This document shows positions 1-6,036 of a stretch of DNA of 13,970 nt, piece by piece. Position 1 is the stretch's first letter, and each line of letters starts with the position of its first letter. This stretch comes from a candidate division CSSED10-310 bacterium (GTDB lineage: Bacteria > CSSED10-310 > JAFGDC01), in contig JAFGDC010000360.1 of assembly GCA_016932295.1 (NCBI GenBank), forward strand, positions 1-13,970, in the 5' to 3' direction. The position numbers and the translations under genes were made by a program. The notes beneath the pieces were generated by a model. It was not told the DNA's origin. It saw nothing but the letters and a program-made list of their open reading frames with translations, and did not search any database.

Positions 1-110
1 GCCTCTACTTTTCGATGAGAAGCGTTGACACCCAGAAGGCCGGCAAGAAGATCCCCGCGCACGAACCCACGAAGGGCGGCGGCGGGGTCCGCCGCGCAAA
101 CCAGGGCGCG

Positions 111-146
111 GCTGGCGCCACGCGCTCCCTTTGCTGGCGCCACGCG
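111..146. repeat. 14-bp direct repeat, two copies
   Basis: The 14-mer GCTGGCGCCACGCG occurs at 111-124 and again, identically, at 133-146, with an 8-nt spacer. The second copy runs directly into a GGGGTCGTACC sequence (146-156), which is the start of the dispersed repeat annotated next. No reading frame explains it. It may be the edge of the repeat element or a slippage product. Confidence 0.6.
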
Positions 147-162
147 GGGTCGTACCTCCTCC

Positions 163-225
163 GGGGTCGTACCCGGAATCTTGTAATCTTCGTCGTGGTG
201 CGTTGGCTTTCAATCGTCCACGGCA
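163..225 (+). repeat. Dispersed 63-bp repeat, copy A
   Basis: This copy begins with the core GGGGYCGTACCYGGAATCTT and continues with a shared downstream part that includes GCGTTGGCTTTCAATCGTCC. It matches copy B (250-312) at about 59 of 63 positions by eye, at an offset of 87 bp. A partial copy of just the first 11 bases sits at 146-156. The core contains an imperfect dyad (GGGT-CGT-ACCC). The element is too sparse and irregular for a CRISPR and shows no ORF with coding character. It could be a REP/MITE-like element or the remnant of a transposon end; that is inference. Confidence 0.7.
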
Positions 226-249
226 ACCAGGCAAAGCTCTCTCTTCAAT

Positions 250-312
250 GGGGCCGTACCCGGAATCTTGTAATGTTCGTCGTGATGCGTTGGCTTTCAA
301 TCGTCCACAGCA
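250..312 (+). repeat. Dispersed 63-bp repeat, copy B
   Basis: This is the second full-length copy. It differs from copy A at about four positions, including C for T at core position 5 and G for C soon after the core. A 24-nt non-repeated spacer separates the copies (226-249). Related cores are found again at 3011-3090, about 2.7 kb away in the same orientation. Confidence 0.7.
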
Positions 313-614
313 GCCACGGAGTCAAAGGATGCACTGCTGGCGTTACTCGAACATGAAAAGATGCGGTGAGCAGACGGGAGGTGGTGACTGCATGCGGGAG
401 TGAACTGACAATCTTTGTGTGCCGGGGCTACGCGTCGGATTGATCACATGCACCCTGGGTGCGGCCTGATTCATTCGCGCACCACCCCGCCGAGCCCGCT
501 CCGCCGATAGCACCGCCGCTGGAAGCACGCAATGGCTTGCGTCGTCAGGCAACCTCTCCTCACCACTTGACACCGCAGGTTTATGTCGAACTCAAAGGAC
601 GGTTGGATGCAGGC
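313..614. other. Non-coding stretch with one dyad
   Basis: I see no credible gene here: the short open frames have no Shine-Dalgarno sequence and no recognisable protein. The only structure noted is a 13-bp dyad at 450-462 (GCACCC-T-GGGTGC), immediately preceded by the palindrome TGATCA (441-446). This could be a protein-binding site, but nothing ties it to a gene. Confidence 0.4.
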
Positions 615-643
615 TTGTCCGGGGGGCACGGTTGCGTTACACT
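615..643 (+). promoter_or_regulatory. Candidate sigma-70-type promoter for the HEAT lipoprotein
   Basis: A -35-like TTGTCC (615-620), a 17-bp spacer and a -10-like TACACT (638-643) lie upstream of the ATG at 667. They would give a leader of about 17 nt containing the strong AGGAGGA ribosome site (655-661). Each hexamer matches the consensus at 4 of 6 positions, so this is plausible rather than certain. Confidence 0.35.
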
Positions 644-666
644 TCATCATTCCAGGAGGAGAGTAT

Positions 667-1221
667 ATGAAAGGCATTTTGTTTCGAAGTGTGTTGCTGG
701 TTCTGGTGACGGTCATGATGACTGGTTGTGGTGGTCCCCGTGATGTTGACTCCGGTCTGTCCGAAGAAGCGGGTCAAGGGCCGGCGCCGGGAGTGCAATC
801 AGCGCCCGTCGAGCAGGCCGCGCCGGTGCGGTCCATCGAGGGACGAGAGGATGCGCTGGAGGGGTTGGGTGATCCCGATATCCGTGTTCGCTGGCAGTCG
901 GTCATGACGCTGGGTGCCATGGGTGCCCCGGCGATTCCGGACCTGATAGTGGCGTTGGACAGTGAGTACGAGGATGTCCGGGCGGTGTCGGCATCGGTAC
1001 TGGGGGAAATCGGCCCGCAGGATGACAGCGTGATTCCGGCTCTTATCGGCAAGCTGACGGATACGAATGCCGGCGTGCGTATCCAGGCGGCCAGGGCTCT
1101 CGGCTCCATCGGTCCGGATGCATCGATCGCCTTGGAGGAACTGGAGAAACTCACCAGCGACGATGAACCGACGATGGTGGATACCGCCCGTGCCGCGATC
1201 GCCAAGATAAAAGGTGAGTGA
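667..1221 (+). CDS. HEAT-repeat lipoprotein
   Basis: The 184-residue product is probably a membrane-anchored lipoprotein. Residues 1-20 form a short basic N-terminus followed by a hydrophobic run (LLVLVTVMM) and the lipobox-like MTGC, with Cys21 as the probable lipidated residue; Met at -3 is tolerated but not ideal. Residues 22-56 are a Pro/Ala/Gln-rich linker. Residues 57-184 contain about four HEAT/PBS-lyase-type helical repeats, seen in the recurring VRxxAxxxLGxIG pattern (e.g. VRAVSASVLGEIGP, VRIQAARALGSIGP). Such repeats usually mediate protein-protein contacts, and no catalytic motif is visible. The frame is open further upstream to 583, but the ATG at 667 has AGGAGGA 5 nt before it and starts the signal peptide, so it is preferred. 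The gene stands alone and converges on the minus-strand block at 1264. Partner and role are unknown. Confidence 0.85.
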   Translation: MKGILFRSVLLVLVTVMMTGCGGPRDVDSGLSEEAGQGPAPGVQSAPVEQAAPVRSIEGREDALEGLGDPDIRVRWQSVMTLGAMGAPAIPDLIVALDSEYEDVRAVSASVLGEIGPQDDSVIPALIGKLTDTNAGVRIQAARALGSIGPDASIALEELEKLTSDDEPTMVDTARAAIAKIKGE

Positions 1222-1263
1222 CCTCGCCTGCCACCATTTCATCCCCGCTTCCAGTGGATAGTG

Positions 1264-1734
1264 TCACGTTTCAGCCGCGGGAATCTTTGTATGTCGAAGT
1301 TCTGTATCCCATGGCCGATGATCAGTAGCGCCTGGTTTTTTTGGATATGGCTGGAAGGGGGTGCGCGGTTCTTGCCCGCGCCAGCATCCCGTCTCCACTA
1401 TCGCCGCCAGGGAGCGCAGAATGTGGAATGTGAGCCATCCGGAGAGGTCCGGATGTGGCTCACAACACCACAGTCCGTAAGGACTCAGCAAGGATTTCAC
1501 GAAATCGACCAGGTCAGCCACCCGCTTATCCGCCAGGCTTGCTCCCACCAGTCCGCATAGATCGAGAAGCAGCGCCAGATCGAACCGCGCATGGTAGGTC
1601 AGGAACCCCCGCGACTGTTCCCATCCGAGGCGTCTGGCCAGGTCATACCCCATGGTCTCCCGTTCTCTTGTTTCCCGGCCCAGCAACAGGTCGAGCGCCC
1701 GTCTGGCAGGCTCCTCGTGCCGTCTGTCATCGTG
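1264..1734 (-). pseudogene. C-terminal fragment of an unrelated protein, out of frame behind the UvrA fragment
   Basis: After the UvrA-like frame loses sense near 1707, a frame offset from it carries about 155 residues that look like genuine protein: ARRALDLLLGRE, then MGYDLARRLGW, HARFDLALLLDL, YGLW, and LTFHILRSLAAI followed by EPRTPFQPYP near the end. From memory, the LTFxLLRSL and EPRTPFQPYP elements recall the C-terminus of a family of hypothetical proteins with an alpha/alpha (prenyltransferase-like) fold. That assignment is uncertain. No start codon or ribosome site belongs to it, and the open frame reaches only to 1788, where the upstream residues are merely the UvrA coding sequence read in the wrong frame. 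It is best read as the 3' end of a gene joined to the UvrA 5' part by deletion or rearrangement. Confidence 0.55.
1429..1464. repeat. Strong imperfect inverted repeat (15-bp arms)
   Basis: The left arm is TGTGAGCCA-TCCGGA (1429-1443), the loop is GAGG (1444-1447), and the right arm is TCCGGA-TG-TGGCTCACA (1448-1464). The arms are perfectly complementary over 15 pairs, apart from a 2-nt bulge (TG, 1454-1455). The structure lies inside the reading frame of the C-terminal fragment, between its YGLW and LTFHILRSL segments. There is no T-run, so it is not an obvious terminator. Confidence 0.75.
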
Positions 1735-2138
1735 CGGATGCGTTCGAGGATTTCGTCGTCGGATGCGCAGGAAGTGGCGGCGCCGCATGCCGGACAGAAC
1801 CTCGATCCGTACCGGGAGAATAGAAGCCGCAGGAACGGGTGCAGGCCGGCAGCGGTGGCCGGGGTGGCGTTGGGGTTGCGGTTCAGGAGATCCTGACCCA
1901 CCGCGATGGCAGGGCCAAGGCCATTGATGTGGTCGACGTCGGCGGGCGGCAGCCTGGCTGCCGAGGTCAGGGAATAGACTTCCAGGAAGCGGCGGTGGGC
2001 TTCGTGATCGATGGTATCGAAGACCAGAGAGGTTTTCCCCGAACCAGAGATGCCCGTGATCACGGTCATTCCCGAGGGGATGTCAAGCTCGATGTTCTTG
2101 AGATTGTGCTCCCTGGCGCCGCGTATTTCCAAGGCCAT
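1599..2138 (-). pseudogene. UvrA-like ATPase, N-terminal fragment
   Basis: The first ~145 residues match the start of the UvrA excinuclease / UvrA-like ABC ATPase family. REHNLKNIELDIP is followed by the Walker A motif GISGSGKTS (about residues 29-37), FDTIDHEAHRRF, the VDHINGLGPAIAVGQ segment, the NPNATPAT segment, LHPFLRLLFSRYG, and the CPACG half of a zinc-finger-like pair. The similarity runs through DEILERIRTMTDGT, ending near 1707; after that the frame gives meaningless sequence to a stop at 1599. Full UvrA proteins are 800-950 residues, so the signature, Walker B and second ATPase domain are absent. The ATG at 2138 lies 6 nt after the stop of the ATPase gene upstream, without a clear Shine-Dalgarno, suggesting coupled translation. 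Divergence from housekeeping UvrA (HEAHRRFLEVYS, for example) suggests a paralogue of the drug-resistance/class III type rather than the repair gene itself. Loss of function is almost certain. Confidence 0.8.
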
Positions 2139-2144
2139 GGGAGG

Positions 2145-2942
2145 CTAGAGGTGACGGAGGAAGCTGGCGGGATTGACGAGGAAGCTGCGGGTCAGCGTGA
2201 CATGTTCCAGATCGTCATAGTTTTCAACCCGCACTGGATAGGAATCGAAACTGTAAATGGTGGCCTCGGGGAATGCCATCAGGATAGGTGAATGAGTCGA
2301 TATGATGAACTGGCAATCTTCTTCGTTGACCATCCGCTTGATGATGGCAAGCAAGGCGAGCTGCCGTTGGGGCGAGAGGGGTGTCTCGGGTTCGTCCAGC
2401 AGATACAATCCCTTGGGCACCAATCGTTCCTGCAGGACGATCAAAAAGCTTTCACCATGGGAACGGGCGTGGAGATTCTCTCCGTACTTGTCCACCAGCG
2501 CCCGGCGCTGCCCCAGCATGGAGCCTTTCGCAAGCTGCAGGCCGTACCCGGAGAAGCGGCTCTCGAAATCCTCTACGTCATGATCGATCTCCTCGACGAG
2601 GGTGCTCAGTGTCCTGGCGAACCGGAAGAAATCCTCCGCGCGCATGAAAAAGCCCCGTGTGGTGCGGCGTGACCAGATCAGCTTGAGATGTTTGATGAAT
2701 GGCTTCGTCCACTGCATGGTCGAGTCGGTTGCGATGGGTTCTCCGCCGATGACCGGCAGGCCGGTGGCGGCCGCCATGCCTTCCAGCAGAGTCGACTTGC
2801 CCGAGGCGTTTTCACCCACGAAAAAGGTCACGGGGGAGTTGAATGACAGTGTTACGAGAGTCTTGACCAGCTCCAGGTTGAATGGGTAGCCGAGGGGAAA
2901 CTGCTCACGATTTTTCAGTTCGATGGCCCGCAGAAAGGTCAT
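2145..2942 (-). CDS. COG3910-type AAA/ABC-like ATPase
   Basis: The 265-residue protein is a complete single-domain ATPase of the SMC/ABC-like superfamily. It has Walker A GENASGKST (43-51), an ABC-type signature SHGESF (161-166), Walker B GLYLLDEPE (178-186) with Asp183/Glu184, the adjacent PLSPQRQLALL, and an H-loop STHSPIL with His217. The order and spacing, plus a C-terminus like LTRSFLVNPASFLRHL, match the predicted-ATPase family COG3910, whose cellular role is not established. There is no signal or membrane segment, so it is cytoplasmic. The frame is open to a GTG at 2999, but the ATG at 2942 is preceded by GGGGGA at a good distance and begins the conserved region. The stop is 6 nt before the UvrA-like fragment, indicating one transcript and perhaps an original two-ATPase unit. 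Confidence 0.88.
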   Translation of the reverse strand: MTFLRAIELKNREQFPLGYPFNLELVKTLVTLSFNSPVTFFVGENASGKSTLLEGMAAATGLPVIGGEPIATDSTMQWTKPFIKHLKLIWSRRTTRGFFMRAEDFFRFARTLSTLVEEIDHDVEDFESRFSGYGLQLAKGSMLGQRRALVDKYGENLHARSHGESFLIVLQERLVPKGLYLLDEPETPLSPQRQLALLAIIKRMVNEEDCQFIISTHSPILMAFPEATIYSFDSYPVRVENYDDLEHVTLTRSFLVNPASFLRHL

Positions 2943-2990
2943 GTTTCCCCCGGGAACCCGGTTGGATGCGTTCAGTTGGATACGCGGAGT

Positions 2991-2996
2991 ATTGTA
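2991..2996 (-). promoter_or_regulatory. Candidate -10 element for the ATPase gene
   Basis: On the minus strand TACAAT matches the -10 consensus at 5 of 6 positions and would put transcription start about 42 nt before the ATG at 2942. The matching -35 region (about 3014-3019) is poor (TACGAC) and falls inside the dispersed repeat core, so the repeat may have supplied or replaced promoter sequence. The element would be part of the coding sequence if the GTG at 2999 were the true start. Confidence 0.3.
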
Positions 2997-3010
2997 CACG
3001 AATTTCCGCC

Positions 3011-3090
3011 GGGGTCGTACCTGGAATCTTGGATGGGGTCGTACCCGGAATCTTGTAATGTTCGCTGTGTGTTGCAGAGGGGGGCGTACC
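3011..3090 (+). repeat. Dispersed repeat, tandem core copies
   Basis: Two head-to-tail copies of the core GGGGYCGTACCYGGAATCTT start at 3011 and 3035, a 24-bp period. The second continues TGTAATGTTCG, as in copy B at 250. A shortened GGGGCGTACC follows at 3081-3090. These are the same family and orientation as the copies at 146-312, so the repeat flanks the segment holding the HEAT lipoprotein, the UvrA chimera and the ATPase. Confidence 0.65.
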
Positions 3091-3441
3091 TTGCGTTTGC
3101 GATGCGGCGGATCGAATCGGGTGACAAGTTGTCTCTTCGTTTCAGGCGGTGAGTGGCAAGAGAAGGTCGGTCATGGCGGGGATCGGCAGGAGATACAGGA
3201 GGGTCAGGGGTACGGCAGGCGGCGGGTGGTTGGTAACGCGGCGGGCAGGGAAGCGCGATTCCGCACGGAGCCTGGTTTCGGTTTGATCATGTGCTCATAA
3301 TGTATTGGTATGCAAGGGATGACACCGGATCGGCCGGGGCATGGCTCGCCCTCCGCGTGGGCCCTCCCCCGCCGGCCGGCAGGGCGCCGGCCTTGCGCCG
3401 GGCGGCCCGCCTTGCAGGCACACGAGAGTCGCGAGATGCGC

Positions 3442-3457
3442 CCGGTGCGCGCACCGG
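3442..3457. repeat. 16-bp perfect palindrome
   Basis: CCGGTGCGCGCACCGG is identical to its own reverse complement over all 16 bases. It is enclosed by a further complementary pair, GCGCCC/GGGCGC (3438-3443 and 3463-3468), so it can also be drawn as part of a longer stem. Confidence 0.8.
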
Positions 3458-3529
3458 ATTCTGGGCGCCTGCCCTCCGGGATACGGGATGTCCCGGACGG
3501 CTCGCCCCCAGCCTTCTGCCAGGACGGCA

Positions 3530-3543
3530 GTCATTCGAATGAC
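3530..3543. promoter_or_regulatory. 14-bp perfect palindrome, possible operator
   Basis: GTCATTCGAATGAC is a perfect palindrome in otherwise AT-mixed sequence, about 260 bp before the amidohydrolase start. Related half-site-like sequences follow: ACTCATTCCAC just downstream and GTGGAATGACTGTCA near 3634-3648. The octamers CATTCCAC (3547-3554) and GTGGAATG (3634-3641) are reverse complements. This has the look of a dimeric repressor site, but no regulator gene is in view. Confidence 0.35.
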
Positions 3544-3741
3544 ACTCATTCCACTGCATGTTCCATTCCAACGGTTGGTCAGCAGGGGGTTTCCATATAA
3601 TTCAAATGGTTGGGACCTGCCGAACAAGCCAGGGTGGAATGACTGTCAACCGTGGTGTAAAGCCTGCTTGACACGTGATTCGAGCGCAACGCCAAGAATT
3701 CATGAAATGGATGGTACCCGGCGTCGGGTTTCGCTTCAAGC

Positions 3742-3770
3742 TTGCACGTCATGACGCGGCGCAGTAAAGT
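3742..3770 (+). promoter_or_regulatory. Candidate promoter for the amidohydrolase
   Basis: TTGCAC (3742-3747), a 17-bp spacer and TAAAGT (3765-3770) would start transcription about 26 nt before the ATG at 3803, leaving a leader with the GGAGG site. The -10 matches at 4 of 6 positions and the -35 only at its TTG. Confidence 0.35.
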
Positions 3771-3802
3771 CCGGGATCGTATACGCTGTGGAGGCGGATG
3801 AA

Positions 3803-5293
3803 ATGCATGGGATACGGATTCACGATGGCCTTATGGAATTGAGATATGCCCGGATTGTGGATGTGGTGGCCGGCCGTTATCTACCCATCGGCACAACCGT
3901 GCGTATCGAGGATGGGCGAATCAAGGACCTTGTCGCGCCTGGTGAACATAAGCCGGAACCTGCGGAAGTGATCGATCTGACCGGACTGACACTCATACCG
4001 GGACTCATCAACACGCATTGTCACGCTACCTGGGTGGCACCGCCGGTGGCTGATCTGCGTGCCGTGCCGGCGGGGTATGCGCATTATGAAGACCAGCTTG
4101 AAAAAAACATGTACGAGTGCCTCAGGCACGGGATCACTACCATCCGGGATGCCTGGTGCAACGATCTGCGCCGCCGCCGGCGGCTGGTGGAACGTATCCG
4201 CCGGGGCGACATCATCGGTCCGGACATCTTGGGTTCGGTGGTGGTGACCCAGCCTGATGCGTACATGGCGCATCCCCGCAGCCTGCGTTTCAGATTGGTG
4301 CGCACGATGGCGGGTTTGCCGCTGGTGGATCACCGATCACCCCAGGGTGGCGAGGTGGTGTTCCCGGCGGATGCGGATGCGCGCACTGTGCGTGCCGCAG
4401 TGGACCTGGCTATTGACGAGCGGGGCGCGGACAGCATCAAGCTGGCGGAACAACGGATGAACCTCGCCACCTTCAAACTGGATCTGACCTTTATGACGGT
4501 GCCGCAGATGCAAGCGCTCACCGACCAGGCGCGCCGGCGGGGTGTTTCCACCACGATGCATCATTGCACGCTGGAATCGTTCCGCCGGGCGGTGCGGGGC
4601 GGTGTCCACAGTCTGTCCCATGTGCCGTTGGACGGTGAACTGACGGATCGCGATCTCGAAGACACGCTGTCCGCCGGCTGCAGCGTGGAGCCCACTATGT
4701 CGGTGGCGTACGCGGCGGCTTTTCCTGTCCGAGGTGATCGCTGGCGTGATCACCCGGGAATGACGGCACTGACGGCGTTTCGCGATGCGACCTGGGAACG
4801 GATCACTGGTGAATTCTGGCTGCCGCTGCTACGGGTGCATGTCAGGCGTTACCATGCCAGGCTGAGCCGGGGCATGGTGCGGCTGCATGGGTTGGTCGAC
4901 CTGTCCGGTATGGTCATGGCCACCACTCCAATGGTGTCGTACGGCGCGCGCAACCTGACCCGGTTGTACGATGCCGGTGTCCCTCTGGCCTGTTCCAATG
5001 ACGGCGGCGTGCCACCAACGACGCCGGGCATGCTGGGCATCGAACTCGGATTGCTGGACCTTTTCCTGAACACACCGGAGCGCGGTGTCACCTTCACCGG
5101 TCTGGACGGGCTGCGCATGGCCACCAGCATTGCCGCCCGGACCCTGGGCATGGAACACGAAATCGGTCGGATTGAACCGGGCCTGCTCGCCGATCTTGCC
5201 GTGGTGAATGGCGATCCCCTGAATGATGTGCATGTGCTGGGGGCACCCGTGGAAATGGTGTTCACCAGAGGTCGACTCATTTCCTTCACCTAG
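3803..5293 (+). CDS. Metal-dependent amidohydrolase (COG1228-like)
   Basis: The 496-residue protein belongs to the amidohydrolase superfamily, closest in style to the imidazolonepropionase/Xaa-Pro dipeptidase-like group. These hydrolyse amide or related bonds at a mono- or dinuclear metal centre in a TIM barrel. In order: an N-terminal beta-sandwich with IDLTGLTLIPGLINTHCH containing the HxH pair His72/His74; a probable carboxylated lysine in SIKLAEQ (Lys213); histidines in TTMHHC (His253/254) and SLSHVP (His273); the metal-binding Asp400 in CSNDGG; and the returning sandwich with GRIEPGLLADLAVVNGDPL. All expected metal ligands appear present. There is no signal peptide, so it is probably cytoplasmic. 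The frame is open from a GTG at 3788, but GGAGG at 3790-3794 sits 8 nt before the ATG at 3803, which is chosen. It is monocistronic and the substrate cannot be told. Confidence 0.92.
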   Translation: MHGIRIHDGLMELRYARIVDVVAGRYLPIGTTVRIEDGRIKDLVAPGEHKPEPAEVIDLTGLTLIPGLINTHCHATWVAPPVADLRAVPAGYAHYEDQLEKNMYECLRHGITTIRDAWCNDLRRRRRLVERIRRGDIIGPDILGSVVVTQPDAYMAHPRSLRFRLVRTMAGLPLVDHRSPQGGEVVFPADADARTVRAAVDLAIDERGADSIKLAEQRMNLATFKLDLTFMTVPQMQALTDQARRRGVSTTMHHCTLESFRRAVRGGVHSLSHVPLDGELTDRDLEDTLSAGCSVEPTMSVAYAAAFPVRGDRWRDHPGMTALTAFRDATWERITGEFWLPLLRVHVRRYHARLSRGMVRLHGLVDLSGMVMATTPMVSYGARNLTRLYDAGVPLACSNDGGVPPTTPGMLGIELGLLDLFLNTPERGVTFTGLDGLRMATSIAARTLGMEHEIGRIEPGLLADLAVVNGDPLNDVHVLGAPVEMVFTRGRLISFT

Positions 5294-5453
5294 GTGGTTT
5301 TGTTCCCGAGTGGTCTCGTTCACGGCCCGTCGAGGAGTGACGCGAGGGTGTGATGACCGGCGAATGAGCATGGCAGGGAGCGGTATTGATCCTTGCATCA
5401 GGCTGAATGGCAAGCTGATCGAGGCATCATTCGTGCATTGCCGGGACTTGCGC

Positions 5454-5483
5454 TTGTCAACCCATGTGTCGCGGAAGTATGCT
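5454..5483 (+). promoter_or_regulatory. Candidate promoter for the small secreted protein
   Basis: TTGTCA (5454-5459, 5 of 6 matches), an 18-bp spacer and TATGCT (5478-5483, 4 of 6) lie upstream of the AAGGAGG ribosome site (5501-5507) and the ATG at 5513. The leader would be about 23 nt. Confidence 0.45.
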
Positions 5484-5512
5484 TTTGTAAATCGACCAAC
5501 AAGGAGGCATCA

Positions 5513-5959
5513 ATGCGGTTTCAGCGTGTGACGCTGTCGGTGGCTCTCGTGCTGGCGATACTGGCCGGCAACGGTTGCCACAAGAGCGACAATGTACGTG
5601 ATCCCAGCGGTCCCGACCTGCCGTTCCCGGCGACCTATTCCGGGCAGTATTGCTGGGACGTCCTGCCCATCTGCGGCGAACTCGTCTTCACCATCAACGG
5701 CCTGGGCACGGTGAACGGCACCTGGACAGGCAAGGATGAGAACGGCGACTGGTGGCACCTGACCATCACGGGCGAGGTGAACGAGGGAGCATTGAGCCTG
5801 GAGGTGACCGGGTACTACGATCAAAGTTCCTGCGCCATCACCGGTCGGGCGGACGGCGTGTCAAACGACGATTACGAGAGTTTCAGCGGCACCTGGTTAC
5901 TGACTGAATGCCATGGCTTCACGCTCCAGGGTACCTGGACGGTGCAACGGATATCCTGA
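5513..5959 (+). CDS. Small exported protein, probable lipoprotein, unknown function
   Basis: The 148-residue protein begins with a clear export signal (MRFQRVTLSVALVLAILAG). Cys22 follows in the context AGNGC; this is a poor lipobox because Gly and Asn occupy -3 and -2, so either lipidation or ordinary signal-peptidase cleavage is possible. The mature part, rich in Gly, Thr, Trp and acidic residues, looks like an all-beta sandwich or barrel. The motif GTW recurs three times: NGTWTG (about 67-72), SGTWLL (about 124-129) and QGTWTV (about 139-144), as in lipocalin-like or META-like small barrels. There are several cysteines (CWDVLPIC, SSCAI, TECHG) that could form disulfides. AAGGAGG lies 5 nt before the ATG. 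The upstream extension of the frame to 5393 is not coding-like. I do not recognise the family. Confidence 0.8.
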   Translation: MRFQRVTLSVALVLAILAGNGCHKSDNVRDPSGPDLPFPATYSGQYCWDVLPICGELVFTINGLGTVNGTWTGKDENGDWWHLTITGEVNEGALSLEVTGYYDQSSCAITGRADGVSNDDYESFSGTWLLTECHGFTLQGTWTVQRIS

Positions 5960-5993
5960 TCACCCACGCGGCCTTCGCAAGCAGCAAACGGTA

Positions 5994-6022
5994 AATCACC
6001 GGTCCCGGCGCCGGCCCTGATT
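5994..6022. terminator. Possible bidirectional terminator hairpin
   Basis: AATCA (5994-5998) pairs with TGATT (6018-6022) around a GC-rich inner stem built on CCGGC-GCCGG, with interior mismatches. It lies in the 77-nt gap between two convergent genes, where a shared terminator is expected. No long T-run follows on either strand, so the call is weak. Confidence 0.35.
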
Positions 6023-6036
6023 AGTTTAGAAAGCGA

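Larger units (their letters stand above)
3091..3741. other. Gene-free region with a palindrome-rich core (3374-3543)
   Basis: No open frame here has a ribosome site or a recognisable product; 3091-3340 shows nothing. The core is very GC-rich and repeatedly self-complementary. It contains a hairpin GGCCGGC-AGGGC-GCCGGCC (3374-3392) and a 16-bp perfect palindrome (3442-3457) nested between GCGCCC (3438-3443) and GGGCGC (3463-3468). It also contains a hairpin CCGGGA-N9-TCCCGG (3476-3496) and a 14-bp perfect palindrome (3530-3543). It could be a mosaic of REP-like elements, a structured RNA, or a protein-binding array; no conserved RNA family is recognised. Confidence 0.5.

Noticed and set aside
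25..53. TTGACA near the left edge as a promoter
   Set aside because: A perfect -35 hexamer is present but there is no -10-like sequence at the right distance and no gene follows.
146..312. Possible CRISPR array from the spaced repeats
   Set aside because: Only two long (63-bp), imperfect copies are present with a single 24-nt spacer, and further copies lie 2.7 kb away. No cas gene is in view.
15..356. Open frame with repeated GRTRNLV-type peptides
   Set aside because: The repetition comes from the DNA repeat itself. There is no ribosome site and the reverse strand is also open.
621..637. Sigma-54 promoter resembling GGCAC...TTGC
   Set aside because: The two elements are only one base apart beyond GGCACG instead of four, so the -24/-12 spacing is wrong.
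1599..1788. Programmed frameshift joining the UvrA frame to the next frame
   Set aside because: The continuation in the other frame is not UvrA sequence and no slippery heptamer is evident at the junction.
3287..3754. Several overlapping open frames on both strands in the palindrome-rich region
   Set aside because: They are open because of high GC, are rich in Arg/Pro/Gly, have no ribosome sites, and none resembles a protein.
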